A stretch of 64,000 bases of DNA, from contig NZ_VTOW01000003.1 of the NCBI RefSeq assembly GCF_012184425.1, forward strand, positions 682,001 through 746,000, in the 5' to 3' direction. Positions within the stretch are counted from its first letter, which is position 1, and the number at the start of each line of letters is the position of its first letter. This DNA comes from Candidatus Manganitrophus noduliformans. GTDB lineage: Bacteria; Nitrospirota; Nitrospiria; SBBL01; Manganitrophaceae. Positions 54,939 through 63,717 of this stretch are shown piece after piece. A program made the translations under genes and the position numbers. The notes beneath the pieces are model-generated. The model saw only the letters and a list, made by a program, of their open reading frames with translations. It searched no databases and was not told where the DNA came from.

Positions 54939-55433
54939 TCAAGCGCGATCTCTTCCCAGTCTTTCCAGTCTTCTCTGCTTGCGCTCGAGCGCCTCCTGAG
55001 AACGTCGGCGCTCCTCATCGGTCGTTAAGACCAGTTTTGGAACCGGAACCGGCTTGCCGTTGAAATCGATTGCGACATAGGTCAGAATCGCGCTGCTGGT
55101 GTGGACCCGCTCCCCGGTCAGGCCGTTCTCGGAGTAGACCTCGACGCCGACTTCCATGGAGCTTTTCCCCGCATAGTTCATGCGGGCCTTCAAGATGACC
55201 AGAAATCCGAGCTTCACCGGAACAAGAAACTCGAGCCCCTCCATCGCGGCGGTCACGATCGGCTTCCGGCTGTGCCGGTTGGCGGCGATCGCCCCGACGA
55301 TGTCGATCCAATGCATCAGCGTTCCCCCGAGGAGATTGCCGAGCATGTTGGTGTCGTTCGGCAGGACGATCTGAACCATCTCCGTCGCCGACTCGGCGAC
55401 TGTCTTTCCCTCTTCCGGCATCTGCTTCTCCAT
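54939..55433 (-). CDS. Hotdog-fold acyl-CoA thioesterase, YciA-like
   Basis: 164 residues. The hotdog motif LPNDTNMLGNLLGGTLMHWIDIVGAIAANRHS has the conserved Asn/Asp region and the helix. EFLVPVKLGFLVILKARMNYAGKSSMEVGVEVYSEN follows. YciA/BFIT-type enzymes hydrolyse acyl-CoAs to keep free CoA. The basic tail (RRRSQEALERKQRRLERLGR) is longer than usual. It is upstream of tldD, with 72 bp between. Confidence 0.9.
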   Translation of the reverse strand: MEKQMPEEGKTVAESATEMVQIVLPNDTNMLGNLLGGTLMHWIDIVGAIAANRHSRKPIVTAAMEGLEFLVPVKLGFLVILKARMNYAGKSSMEVGVEVYSENGLTGERVHTSSAILTYVAIDFNGKPVPVPKLVLTTDEERRRSQEALERKQRRLERLGRDRA

Positions 55434-55466
55434 TCTTTTTGATCTCCCCGGCCCCCGCCCCCACTC

Positions 55467-56243
55467 TTACGACATGGTCGCGCCGCCGCAAATATTGAGC
55501 GCCTGTCCGGTCATCGCCTGGGAGGCGTCTGAAGCGAGATAGACGGCCAATTCGGCGACTTCGGTCCCTTCGGTGAACCGCTTCATCGGAATCGCCGCCA
55601 CCGCCTGGCGCCGGACCTCTTCTTCCGACAACCCCGCCGCCTCGGACCACTCTCTTAATCCAAGACGCGCCATCTCCGTTTCAACCCATCCCGGACAAAG
55701 GGCGTTGACCGTGATGCCGCGGGAGACCACTTCGAGCGCCAAGGCGCGGGTAAAGCCGATGATCCCATGTTTCGTGGCGCAGTAGGCGGTATAACCGGCG
55801 ACGCCGAACCGGCCGAGAACCGAGGAGAGGTTGATGATCCGCCCGTGGGCTTGATCCTTCATCTCCGGAAGGACCCGCTTCGTGACGTAATAAACGCCGG
55901 TTAAATTGGTCTCCAAGATGCGCATCCACCGATCGTCTCCTTCTTGATCGATCGGATTCTGCCCGGACGTCCCCGCGTTGTTCACCAAGATCGTGATCGG
56001 CCCGAACGCCTCGACCGTCTTCGTCACGAATCGATCGACCGACTGTTTGTCGGTCACGTCGACTTCCCATCCGACAATCGGCCACCCTTTTGCCCGGAGC
56101 CCTTCCGCAAAGGTTTTATAATGGTCCGGCCGGCGGGAGCCGATCACCACCCGGGCCCCTTCTTTCAAGAAAGCCTCGGTGACCGCGGCGCCGATCCCGG
56201 TCCCGCCCCCCGTCACCACGGCGACTTTATCTTTAAGGCGCAT
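55467..56243 (-). CDS. Short-chain dehydrogenase/reductase
   Basis: 258 residues from the ATG at 56243 (GGGGAGG upstream). Classical SDR: NAD(P)-binding TGGGTGIG, NNAG, catalytic Ser in NLSSVLG and the YCATKHG Tyr-x3-Lys, then CPGWVETEMA. The Arg after the first glycine motif (IGSRRP) suggests NADP preference. It resembles 3-hydroxybutyrate or 3-oxoacyl-ACP reductase types. The substrate is unknown. Separated by 33 bp from the thioesterase gene, so co-transcription with it is plausible. Confidence 0.92.
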   Translation of the reverse strand: MRLKDKVAVVTGGGTGIGAAVTEAFLKEGARVVIGSRRPDHYKTFAEGLRAKGWPIVGWEVDVTDKQSVDRFVTKTVEAFGPITILVNNAGTSGQNPIDQEGDDRWMRILETNLTGVYYVTKRVLPEMKDQAHGRIINLSSVLGRFGVAGYTAYCATKHGIIGFTRALALEVVSRGITVNALCPGWVETEMARLGLREWSEAAGLSEEEVRRQAVAAIPMKRFTEGTEVAELAVYLASDASQAMTGQALNICGGATMS

Positions 56244-56456
56244 CAAATCCTCCCCGCTGCAGATCAAATAACCGAAATGGTGTAGAGATTATACGAATTC
56301 GGTTAATACGGTCATCCTATTTTTGAATGTGATCGACATCCTAATTGTATCTTGCTGATTTTAAAAATAAAATATATTATATCCTCTTAAGGAAGACGGC
56401 ACAGGCATTGCAAAATTTCCACCCGTTATAAAAATCACCCAAACAGGAGGAATAGA

Positions 56457-56723
56457 ATGAAAAAATTGATTATGTTCTTTGTTGCTGCAATGGTTGCCTT
56501 CAGCTTCGCCACAGCCGGCTTTGCCGGCGGAGATCACAAAATCTCCGGCGAGATCACAAAGGTCGAAGGAGACATGGTCACGATTAAAGATGAAAAAGGC
56601 AAAGAGCATATGGTTCACACCGACAAGAGCACCAAAATGTCGGGCGAAGTGAAGCAAGGGGCGAAAGTCGAAGCGCAAACGACCGAAAAAGGTCACGCCA
56701 CCATGATTTCGGTAAAGAAATAG
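56457..56723 (+). CDS. Small exported protein
   Basis: 88 residues, with a strong AGGAGG before the ATG. A signal peptide (MKKLIMFFVAAMVAFSFATAGFAGG) leaves about 63 residues, acidic and Lys-rich, with beta-strand pattern (KISGEITKVEGDMVTIKDEKGKEHMVHTD). It looks like a small OB/SH3-like periplasmic domain of the BOF or DUF5666 style. The role is unknown. An intrinsic terminator follows 25 bases later. Confidence 0.85.
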   Translation: MKKLIMFFVAAMVAFSFATAGFAGGDHKISGEITKVEGDMVTIKDEKGKEHMVHTDKSTKMSGEVKQGAKVEAQTTEKGHATMISVKK

Positions 56724-56748
56724 TCTGAACCGGGTCGGCTTTATCTGG

Positions 56749-56788
56749 AACGCCTCTTCATCTCAGCCCGGTGGAGAGGCGTTTTTTT
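56749..56788 (+). terminator. Intrinsic terminator shared with the HAD gene's 3' end
   Basis: AACGCCTCT pairs with AGAGGCGTT, 17-base loop, T-run on the plus strand. The 3' half lies inside the last codons of the convergent HAD gene, so that gene's C-terminus is partly dictated by the terminator. Confidence 0.85.
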
Positions 56789-57488
56789 CCAGCGCGTCTA
56801 AAAGATCGCTCAGGGAAGAGAGGCGCGGGACGGAGCGCTCCTTCGTGTAGCGTCCCGAACGATCGAGCAAGAAGACGCGCATTCCAATTTCCCTGGCCCC
56901 TTCAATATCGTGATGCGGACTGTCTCCCACATAAACCGATTCTTCAGGTGAAAGGGCCGCTTTCTTCAAGGCCTTCCTGAAGATTTCCGGAGCGGGTTTG
57001 GCGACCCCTTCGAGACTGGAGATCGTCACCGTCCGGAAATAGTGACCGATGCCGAGCGATCTGCAGACCTCGCCGATTCGAGAATCAAAGTTGGAGATGA
57101 TTCCAAGATGATACCCCTCCCGGTGCAGCCGATCGAGGATCTCTTTCGTCTCCGGAAATAACGACCACCCCTCCGGCCCCTTGAAAAAAACAAAGAGCTC
57201 TTCGAAGAGGGCATCGAACTCCGGGAAGCGAATCTCGTCGAACACTTCACGAACGATCTTGTACCACCACTCCTTCTCTCGTCTTTTCAGCTCCGGGCCG
57301 CTGACGCCCGGGAAGGTCAGCGGCGGACTTTGCTTAAACACCTCCTTGAATCGTTGATTCAAAAGCGCCGGATCGACCTCAATGCCATACTTCTTTGCAA
57401 ATCGACTATATTGAGCGCCGACACTCCCTTTGACTTCGAATAAGGTATCTCCCGCGTCGAAGAAAACCCCTTTGATTTTAGCCGGCAT
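56763..57488 (-). CDS. HAD-IA phosphatase, phosphoglycolate-phosphatase-like
   Basis: 241 residues. HAD motifs: VFFDAGDTLFEV (I, second Asp replaced by the D-x-G-D form), IISNFDSRI (II), KPAPEIFRKALK (III) and YVGDSPHHDIEGAREIGM (IV). A helical cap is inserted at about 20-100. It dephosphorylates a small metabolite; the sequence does not say which. The last residues overlap the convergent terminator. Confidence 0.9.
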   Translation of the reverse strand: MPAKIKGVFFDAGDTLFEVKGSVGAQYSRFAKKYGIEVDPALLNQRFKEVFKQSPPLTFPGVSGPELKRREKEWWYKIVREVFDEIRFPEFDALFEELFVFFKGPEGWSLFPETKEILDRLHREGYHLGIISNFDSRIGEVCRSLGIGHYFRTVTISSLEGVAKPAPEIFRKALKKAALSPEESVYVGDSPHHDIEGAREIGMRVFLLDRSGRYTKERSVPRLSSLSDLLDALEKNASPPG

Positions 57489-57518
57489 GGCCCTCCCATT
57501 CTCCAGAGTGTGCGTGAC

Positions 57519-58475
57519 TCACTCGGGTTTCCCTCCCGCTCGCTTCATTTCAAGGCCCTTCACCAGTCCATAAAGCGCGCGGTGCGTCGGAACCGGAATT
57601 CCCCTTTTCTCTCCCCGCCGGATCAGATCGCCGTTGAGATGCTCGATCTCCGTCGGCTTCCCGTTTTTGAAATCCTCGTACATCGAGGTGTGATACTCGC
57701 GGAACTGGTTGGAGGCCGTGATCGTCTCTTCAATGATATTCGTCTTCAACGCGATCCCTTCGGCCGCCGCGACCGCGATGATCTCGATGATTCCCTGCCG
57801 GACGATTTCAAGGAGCGGCGCCGAATCGAGAATCAACGAAATGGGATGATCGAGGATGACGGAAAGAGGATTAAACGTCGCGTTCCAGCAGAGTTTCTCC
57901 CATTTGGCTTTCATGATCTGGCCGGTCAGGTAAGCGGTGATCCCGGCATTTGAAAGAAGCTGATGAATTTGCGCGGCGCGATCGCTCTTCTCTCCCGAAA
58001 GCGCTCCGAGGGAGATGATTCCTCTTCGATAATGCTCGATCAGACCGGGCGCCGCCAACCGCGAGGTGATATAGGCGACCCCGGCGACCAGGCAATCTCT
58101 TTTGAAGTAGGAAAGAATTCTTTCTTCGGAGTCGACGCCGTTCTGAAGGGTGAGAAGGGTTGCTCCCCTCTCCACCAGCGGGGCGATTTCCTCTAGGAGA
58201 GACGGAATGTCATACGCTTTGACCGCGAGGATGATCAGATCGACCGAGTCGATTTGAGAGACGCTTTGAATCAGCGGCGGATGAACCGTAAAGTCGCCAT
58301 TGACACTCTTGATCTGAAGTCCGTCCCCCGCGATCGCCCGGTAGCTCTTCGGACGGACCAGAAAAGTGACATCGATTCCCGATCTGCAAAGGAGGGCGCC
58401 GAAATAACCGCCGACGGCGCCCGCTCCGATCACGAGCACTTTCTTCAATTGTTTTTGCGGATTGTCTATCGACAT
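57519..58475 (-). CDS. panE: 2-dehydropantoate 2-reductase
   Basis: 318 residues. Rossmann motif VLVIGAGAVGGYFGALL, TLLTLQNGVDSEERI and the catalytic Lys in KAKWEKLCWNATFNPLSVI. EIEHLNGDLIRRGEKRGIPVPTHRALYGLVKGLE is the C-terminal substrate signature. It reduces ketopantoate with NADPH in pantothenate and CoA synthesis. Single gene, 30 bp from the HAD gene. Confidence 0.93.
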   Translation of the reverse strand: MSIDNPQKQLKKVLVIGAGAVGGYFGALLCRSGIDVTFLVRPKSYRAIAGDGLQIKSVNGDFTVHPPLIQSVSQIDSVDLIILAVKAYDIPSLLEEIAPLVERGATLLTLQNGVDSEERILSYFKRDCLVAGVAYITSRLAAPGLIEHYRRGIISLGALSGEKSDRAAQIHQLLSNAGITAYLTGQIMKAKWEKLCWNATFNPLSVILDHPISLILDSAPLLEIVRQGIIEIIAVAAAEGIALKTNIIEETITASNQFREYHTSMYEDFKNGKPTEIEHLNGDLIRRGEKRGIPVPTHRALYGLVKGLEMKRAGGKPE

Positions 58476-58497
58476 CGACTCCAGAAAATGATCTCAC

Positions 58498-58839
58498 CTA
58501 AACGAGAAGGTACTGATCAATGCGACGGATCAGTTCATCATACTCTAATTTTTCGTCGGCCGTATGGACCAAAACACCGTTCTTATAGAAATGAGAGGTC
58601 GGAAAGGTCTCGAAGGAGTATTGTTTTTTAATTTCGCGACAGGCCCCGGGAACATGCATCTGCGCTTTTCCGAACTTTACGGACCCCCCATATTTCTCCG
58701 CCGCTTGTTTGAGAATCGGATCAAACTCATTGCACGGAACACAGGAGGCGATTCCAAAAACAACCACCGCGGCGGGAACGGCCAGGTAGGAGGGATAGTT
58801 TTCGTCATCGACCCTCGGGATCTCAATTGAATCACCCAT
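58498..58839 (-). CDS. Thioredoxin-like protein with a CVPC motif
   Basis: 113 residues from the ATG at 58839; an upstream in-frame start at 58863 would fall on the terminator. Thioredoxin fold with ASCVPCNEF instead of WCGPC and the cis-Pro in SFETFPTSHFYKNG. A cytoplasmic dithiol reductase or co-chaperone of unknown partner. Close to panE (22 bp) and just past the peroxiredoxin terminator. Confidence 0.86.
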   Translation of the reverse strand: MGDSIEIPRVDDENYPSYLAVPAAVVVFGIASCVPCNEFDPILKQAAEKYGGSVKFGKAQMHVPGACREIKKQYSFETFPTSHFYKNGVLVHTADEKLEYDELIRRIDQYLLV

Positions 58840-58862
58840 TTCTCTTCTTCTCTCTTCTTCCA

Positions 58863-58896
58863 TATAAAAATGGCCGGAAGGGGTCCCCTTCCGGCC
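58863..58896 (-). terminator. Intrinsic terminator of the peroxiredoxin gene
   Basis: Perfect 12-bp palindrome with a single central base (GGCCGGAAGGGG at 58872-58883, CCCCTTCCGGCC at 58885-58896), followed on the minus strand by ATTTTTAT. Confidence 0.85.
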
Positions 58897-58910
58897 GGGA
58901 GTTGAACCGC

Positions 58911-59378
58911 TTATCCGTTCTTCACTGTTTCGAGGGCCTTCAAGATGTCGTTATTGTCTCTGGCCGTTAAGATCTCCTGGACCTTCTTGTAGCGGACTTT
59001 CCCGTTTTTATCGACGATGACCGTCGCCCGTTTTCCGATATTGGCGTCTTCCAGGTAGAGCCCGTAATTTTTCACCGCATCGCGCTTCATATCGGAGAGG
59101 AGCCGATGCTTCAGACCGAGCGCGTCGGCCCACGCCTTGTGCGACCAGGTGGAGTCGATGCTGATCCCGAAGACTTCCGTATCGGTGTCCTGAAACTTGG
59201 GAAGATCGTTCGTAAAGCATTTATTCTCATTGGTGCAGACGGGGCTCCAGTCCAACGGATAAAACGCGAGGACGACATTTTTCTTGCCGCGAAAATCGCT
59301 GAGCTTCACTTCTTTTTGATCTTGGTCTTTCAAAATAAAATCGGGGGCTTCGTCACCCACCTCAATTTCTTTCGCCAT
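58911..59378 (-). CDS. Peroxiredoxin (AhpC/TSA family)
   Basis: 155 residues. Peroxidatic Cys in [17 protein letters not shown], with T/S and the Arg in [16 protein letters not shown]. There is no distinct C-terminal resolving Cys; a second Cys lies six residues after the first. AhpE/1-Cys-like or a Bcp/PrxQ variant. It reduces peroxides in the cytoplasm, perhaps recharged by the neighbouring CVPC thioredoxin-like protein. Confidence 0.93.
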   Translation of the reverse strand: MAKEIEVGDEAPDFILKDQDQKEVKLSDFRGKKNVVLAFYPLDWSPVCTNENKCFTNDLPKFQDTDTEVFGISIDSTWSHKAWADALGLKHRLLSDMKRDAVKNYGLYLEDANIGKRATVIVDKNGKVRYKKVQEILTARDNNDILKALETVKNG

Positions 59379-59472
59379 GAATTTTCTCCTCTATTCGAAT
59401 GGATGATGATTGAGCAGACGCTATCTTTAACACAGCGATTGGAAGGGTGTCAACCGGATTATCAGGAAAAGG

Positions 59473-59552
59473 ACAGGGGCCTGGGGCCGGGGACCGGCGA
59501 AATGAATTCAAAATTTTTTATCCACCCCTGGCCCCCGACACCCGGCCCCTGT
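59473..59552. repeat. Imperfect GC-rich inverted repeat
   Basis: ACAGGGGCC (59473-59481) and GGCCCCTGT (59544-59552) bracket a stretch with further GGGGCC/GGCCCC pairing and an AT-rich centre. It lies between the peroxiredoxin start and the fbp stop and could end fbp transcription. Confidence 0.5.
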
Positions 59553-59561
59553 TTTAAGATC

Positions 59562-60545
59562 TTATTGTCCTCGGAGGGAAGCTTCGGCCTGTTTGACATC
59601 TTCCGCGCTTCCGATGATCAGGGGGACCTTTTGATGAAGCTTTTCAGGTTTGATATCGAGGATCGGATGATTCCCGGTCGTCGCCTTCCCTTGGGCCTGT
59701 TCGATGATAAAGGCGAGCGGGGCCGCCTCATAGAGCAGTCGAAGTTTGCCTTGCGGGTTTTTGCTGTCGCCGGGGTAGAGGAAAATCCCTCCCTTGAGAA
59801 GGTTTCTGTGAAAATCGGCCACAAGGGAGCCGACATACCGCGCGGTGGCGCCCGTTTTTTTCATCCCTTCGATATACCGCTTGATCCCGTCGCTCCAGAG
59901 GTTGGCGTTTCCTTCGTTGATGCTGAAGATATTTCCTTTCGGTGGAATCCGGAGGTTTTCATGGGAGAGAAGAAACTCTCCGATGCTCGGATCGAGGGTA
60001 AATCCGTGAACGCCGAAACCGGTGCTGTAGACCATCATCGTCGAGGAGCCGTAGATGATGTAGCCGGCGCCGATCTGATCGCGTCCCGGCTGGAGAAAGT
60101 CTTCCATCGTCGCTTCCGGGCCGGTGCTTTTTCTCCGGTGGATGGAGAAGATCGAGCCGATGCTGATGTTGACGTCGATATTCGATGAGCCGTCGAGCGG
60201 ATCGACCAAAAGAACATATTTCCCTTTGGGATAGGTGTCCGGAACCTGGTAGATCCCCTCCAGCTCTTCGGAGGCGATGCCGATGAGATGGCCGGTGTGG
60301 CAGAGCATCTTGATGAAGGTTTCATTGGCGAAGTCGTCCAGCTTCTGGACCCGCTCGCCGTGTATATTCTGCCTCCCCTTGTAACCAAGGAGGTCGATCA
60401 GTCCGGCCTGGTTCACCTCCCGCGAAATGATCTTGGCCGCGGTGGCGATTTCCGCCAGAAGGCCGGTGAAATCTCCCGTCGCTTTCGGATAATGTTTTCG
60501 TTGCTGTTCGATCAGAAATCGGGTGAGGGTGGTCCCCAGCTCCAT
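59562..60545 (-). CDS. fbp: Class I fructose-1,6-bisphosphatase
   Basis: 327 residues. The metal motif LVDPLDGSSNIDVNISIGSIFSI, substrate-binding YIIYGSSTMMVYSTG, RYVGSLVADFHRNLLKGGIFLYP and the late LLYEAAPLAFIIEQAQGKATTG are all present. The enzyme dephosphorylates FBP in gluconeogenesis or the Calvin cycle. Together with DIC uptake by DabAB it would suit autotrophic growth, although no Calvin or reductive-TCA marker is in the window. Confidence 0.96.
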   Translation of the reverse strand: MELGTTLTRFLIEQQRKHYPKATGDFTGLLAEIATAAKIISREVNQAGLIDLLGYKGRQNIHGERVQKLDDFANETFIKMLCHTGHLIGIASEELEGIYQVPDTYPKGKYVLLVDPLDGSSNIDVNISIGSIFSIHRRKSTGPEATMEDFLQPGRDQIGAGYIIYGSSTMMVYSTGFGVHGFTLDPSIGEFLLSHENLRIPPKGNIFSINEGNANLWSDGIKRYIEGMKKTGATARYVGSLVADFHRNLLKGGIFLYPGDSKNPQGKLRLLYEAAPLAFIIEQAQGKATTGNHPILDIKPEKLHQKVPLIIGSAEDVKQAEASLRGQ

Positions 60546-60577
60546 CGCGCGCTCCTATTCTGAGTAGTAAAAATAAT

Positions 60578-61501
60578 TTACTTGATCATCCGTGCACCCA
60601 GACGGTCCATCCGGGTGATCCGAATTTCTGAAACTACCTGGTGCCCTTGAAACGCTTTTTCCATTGCCCTTCCGATCTTTTCGGCCCGCTTCGGATCGTC
60701 GGTGACCGCAAAGATCGAGGCCCCGGCGCCGGAAATCGAACAGCCGAGCGCTCCCGCCGAAAGGGCCCCCTTCTTCACATCTTCGAACCCTTTGATAAGG
60801 GGCGCCCGGGCCGCCTCGGCGACGCGATCCTGAATCGACCGGCCGAAACGCGCGGCGTCTTTCTTGGCGACCGCCCATGCAATCATCGAGGCGTAGGCCA
60901 TGTTCGAGATGAAGTGCTCCATCGGAATCATTCCCGGAAGAACGCGCCGGGATTCCTTCGTCAGAAGCGGAAAATCGGGGATGGCGACGACGATGATCGC
61001 TTTTTCAATCCGTCCCAGCGAAACCACCTCCTTCGTGAAGGGGTTATTCCAGGTCACCCCTCCCATCATCGAGGGGCCGATATTATCGAGGAAAAAACCG
61101 CGGCTCACCTGAGATTCCGCCACCGCCGCCAGGGGAACCAGATCCGCCTTCGATAATTTCTCTCCGAAGAGAAGGTTGACCGCATAGGCCGCCGCAACGG
61201 CGCTGGCCGCGCTGCTTCCAAGGCCGGTTCCGGGAACCCCCTTATGGAGGGTCAGACTGACCCCCTCCCTGCAGACGAGGTGATCCAGAACCGCTTGAGC
61301 GGAGATCCCCGCGGTGTTTTCCTCGGCCTTGTATGACAGCCGGCCCCGATCTCCGGTGATCTCGGTGATGGAGACGCCCGGCTCGGGCCGGCGGACCGCC
61401 GCCACCGTATCCCCCATTCCGGCGAGGGCCATTCCCAGCACATCAAATCCCGGCCCGATATTTCCGACGGAGGCGGGGGCGAACACACGAACCGATTTCA
61501 T
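60578..61501 (-). CDS. thrB: Homoserine kinase
   Basis: 307 residues, GHMP kinase family. APASVGNIGPGFDVLGMAL, the ATP loop VPGTGLGSSAASAVAAAYAVN and IGPSMMGG near residue 145 are typical. It phosphorylates homoserine on the way to threonine. It is 32 bp upstream of fbp and could share its transcript. Confidence 0.95.
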   Translation of the reverse strand: MKSVRVFAPASVGNIGPGFDVLGMALAGMGDTVAAVRRPEPGVSITEITGDRGRLSYKAEENTAGISAQAVLDHLVCREGVSLTLHKGVPGTGLGSSAASAVAAAYAVNLLFGEKLSKADLVPLAAVAESQVSRGFFLDNIGPSMMGGVTWNNPFTKEVVSLGRIEKAIIVVAIPDFPLLTKESRRVLPGMIPMEHFISNMAYASMIAWAVAKKDAARFGRSIQDRVAEAARAPLIKGFEDVKKGALSAGALGCSISGAGASIFAVTDDPKRAEKIGRAMEKAFQGHQVVSEIRITRMDRLGARMIK

Positions 61502-61541
61502 TCGGAACTCCTCTTGAAGATAATGGATTGTCGTGCTTGAA

Positions 61542-62555
61542 TCAATATTGATTAATGATGTTGATCATCTGGCGCAGGCGGCCGAAATCTCTTCGATTGA
61601 AATGAAACACGATACGGGGAAGCGGAAGGAACTTCGGTTCGTTCGCCTCATCGGCCAGCGCTTTGGTCTCTTCGAATTTTCCGCCGACGAGAATATCGGA
61701 GAAAGAGGCGTTGAGATGATCGAGCATTTTCAGATCGACCGGATGGTTGAGCCGAATCACCAGTTGGTCGCGAACGAACCGGAGGGAATGATAGTTTTTG
61801 TAAAACTTCACCACCTCTTCCACGGCATGATCGACATTATCGGTCACTTTAAATAGATTGAGATCCTCCTCCGAAATGAGCCCCCGGGAGAGAAGCTCGT
61901 CTTCTACGTAGGCGCGCCATGCCTTCCAATAGGTTCCGCCGGGGGAATCGACGAAGACCACCGGCAGCGGGTTGGTCTTTCCGGTTTGCAAAAGGGTGAG
62001 CGCTTCGAATCCCTCGTCATGCGTCCCGAACCCTCCCGGAAAAAGGGCGATGGCGCTTGCTTCTTTGATAAAGAAGAGCTTCCGCGTGAAGAAATATTTG
62101 AAGGTCATCAGCTTGGGGTCGTTTTCGATGAATTCATTGGCAGCCTGCTCAAAAGGCAGGAGGATGTTCATCCCAAAGCTGTTGCCCCGGCCCGCCCCTC
62201 CCTGGACCGCCCGCATGATCCCCTCGCCTGCCCCGGTGATCACCATGAATCCGGCCGCCGCAATTTTACGCGCAAACTCCTCGGCGTACGCATAGATCGG
62301 CTCGGTCGCGCGGGTCCGGGCCGAACCGAAAACACTGATCTTTCGCCGGTCCTTATAAGGGGCATACAGCTTGAAGGCATACCGCATCTCCTTTAAGGCG
62401 GCATGGATGATTTTAAGATCCCCCCGGGTGGCATGGTTTTTTGAGAGGGTGAGGGCGGTGATAATGATCTCCCGGACCAAATCTTCATTTTCCGAAGGAC
62501 CGGAGACAAGTTCGATGAGTTCGGCGATTCGTGCTTGAAGCTCCTTTGCGTCCAT
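61542..62555 (-). CDS. LOG-family (lysine-decarboxylase-like) Rossmann protein
   Basis: 337 residues. The TIGR00730/LOG signature PGGFGTHDEGFEAL is intact, with the nucleotide fold (ISVFGSARTRATEPIY, GFMVITGAGEGIMRAVQGGAG) before it. LOG proteins release nucleobases from nucleoside monophosphates (cytokinin activation, PpnN). The N- and C-terminal extensions (about 70 and 90 residues) are longer than in small LOGs and recall PpnN. Upstream of thrB by 40 bp. Confidence 0.88.
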   Translation of the reverse strand: MDAKELQARIAELIELVSGPSENEDLVREIIITALTLSKNHATRGDLKIIHAALKEMRYAFKLYAPYKDRRKISVFGSARTRATEPIYAYAEEFARKIAAAGFMVITGAGEGIMRAVQGGAGRGNSFGMNILLPFEQAANEFIENDPKLMTFKYFFTRKLFFIKEASAIALFPGGFGTHDEGFEALTLLQTGKTNPLPVVFVDSPGGTYWKAWRAYVEDELLSRGLISEEDLNLFKVTDNVDHAVEEVVKFYKNYHSLRFVRDQLVIRLNHPVDLKMLDHLNASFSDILVGGKFEETKALADEANEPKFLPLPRIVFHFNRRDFGRLRQMINIINQY

Positions 62556-62723
62556 CTATTTCCTTCTTCCCAATCAATAAGTCCATTTGTATGAATCATA
62601 AATAGTATGAATCATAAACTGCATTGATATTATTTCCGAATAAGGTTCTACTGTCAATATAAATTCCCCTTTTCGGCTTCCGCGAGACGGCAACATTGAC
62701 TCGGTCGGCTTCATTTTCTTACG

Positions 62724-63338
62724 ATGGATCATATGGATATCAAAGAGCGTCGAAAAGCGCTGGAGCAACTCAACCGGGAGATTCGAACGACCGAGCACTG
62801 TCCCCTTTGCCCTTACCGGACGAGTGCGGTTCCGGGAGAAGGCCCGATCGATGCGCGCCTCTTCATGATCGGAGAAGCCCCCGGCGCGGAAGAAGATAAA
62901 ATCGGGCGGCCCTTTGTCGGAAGGGCAGGGATGTTTCTCGACAAAGCGCTGGCCGAAGCCGGACTCGACCGGGAGAAAATTTTTATCACCAATGCCGTCA
63001 AATGCCGGCCCCCGCAAAATCGAAAACCGAAAACCGATGAACTGCTGGCCTGCCGCCCTTTTCTTGACCGCCAACTCGAGCTGGTTCAGCCCGAATGGAT
63101 CTGTACGTTGGGAGCCGTCGCAACCGGTCTCTTCTTAAAGGAATCCCTCACAAAAATTCATGGAAAGCTTTATCCGGTCGACCACAACGGCAGGAAATAC
63201 CAACTCTTTCCAACGTATCATCCTGCGGCCGTATTTAGGGTTCCGGTTTTGGGGGAGGAGATTCGGAAAGACTTCAAGCAATTGAGGGAACGGATGGTTA
63301 AATCCGCGCCTCATTCCGGGAAAGGGCCGCCTCAATGA
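62724..63338 (+). CDS. Type-4 (Fe-S) uracil-DNA glycosylase
   Basis: 204 residues (ATG 62724, or 62733). Four Cys ligands for a 4Fe-4S cluster appear at EHCPLCPY and at KCRPP and ACRPF. The catalytic GEAPGAEEDKIGRPFVGRAG and the HPAAVFR motif identify family 4. It removes uracil from DNA. Its last 41 bases overlap the convergent response-regulator gene. Confidence 0.93.
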   Translation: MDHMDIKERRKALEQLNREIRTTEHCPLCPYRTSAVPGEGPIDARLFMIGEAPGAEEDKIGRPFVGRAGMFLDKALAEAGLDREKIFITNAVKCRPPQNRKPKTDELLACRPFLDRQLELVQPEWICTLGAVATGLFLKESLTKIHGKLYPVDHNGRKYQLFPTYHPAAVFRVPVLGEEIRKDFKQLRERMVKSAPHSGKGPPQ

Positions 63339-63717
63339 CCGATTCAAGCTCGGACAATCGAAAAGGTTTATTCAAGAAATAGTCGACCCTTTTCGCCTCG
63401 ATGTCGCTGGTTGCATCGATATAGGAAGCGCTCGTTAAAATGACGGGGAGCTGATGGGAAGAAGCCTTGATTCTTTCCGCCACTTCCAGACCCGACATGT
63501 GGGGCATGATGTAATCGACCAAAACAGCCCGGATATCTTTCTCGCGGCAGAGGGCCAAGCCTTCGTCCCCTCCCTCCGCCAAGAGGGGGGTATATCCCAT
63601 ACAGGTCAATGCTTCACCGATAAAATCGAGTGTCGACTCATGATCATCAATCACCAGGATCTTCCCTCTTGTCAGCGATCTCGATTTTGTATTCATTGGT
63701 TTACATTGGCTGGCCAT
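63298..63717 (-). CDS. Receiver-domain response regulator
   Basis: 139 residues from the ATG at 63717, which follows GGAGG; the longer frame to 63858 is unlikely. One receiver domain: ILVIDDHESTLDFIGEAL, phospho-Asp in AVLVDYIMPHMSG, ILTSAS and Lys in FLNKPFRLSELE. No output domain. Its kinase is not adjacent. The remaining bases to the window end (63718-64000) show no gene. Confidence 0.9.
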   Translation of the reverse strand: MASQCKPMNTKSRSLTRGKILVIDDHESTLDFIGEALTCMGYTPLLAEGGDEGLALCREKDIRAVLVDYIMPHMSGLEVAERIKASSHQLPVILTSASYIDATSDIEAKRVDYFLNKPFRLSELESVIEAALSRNEARI

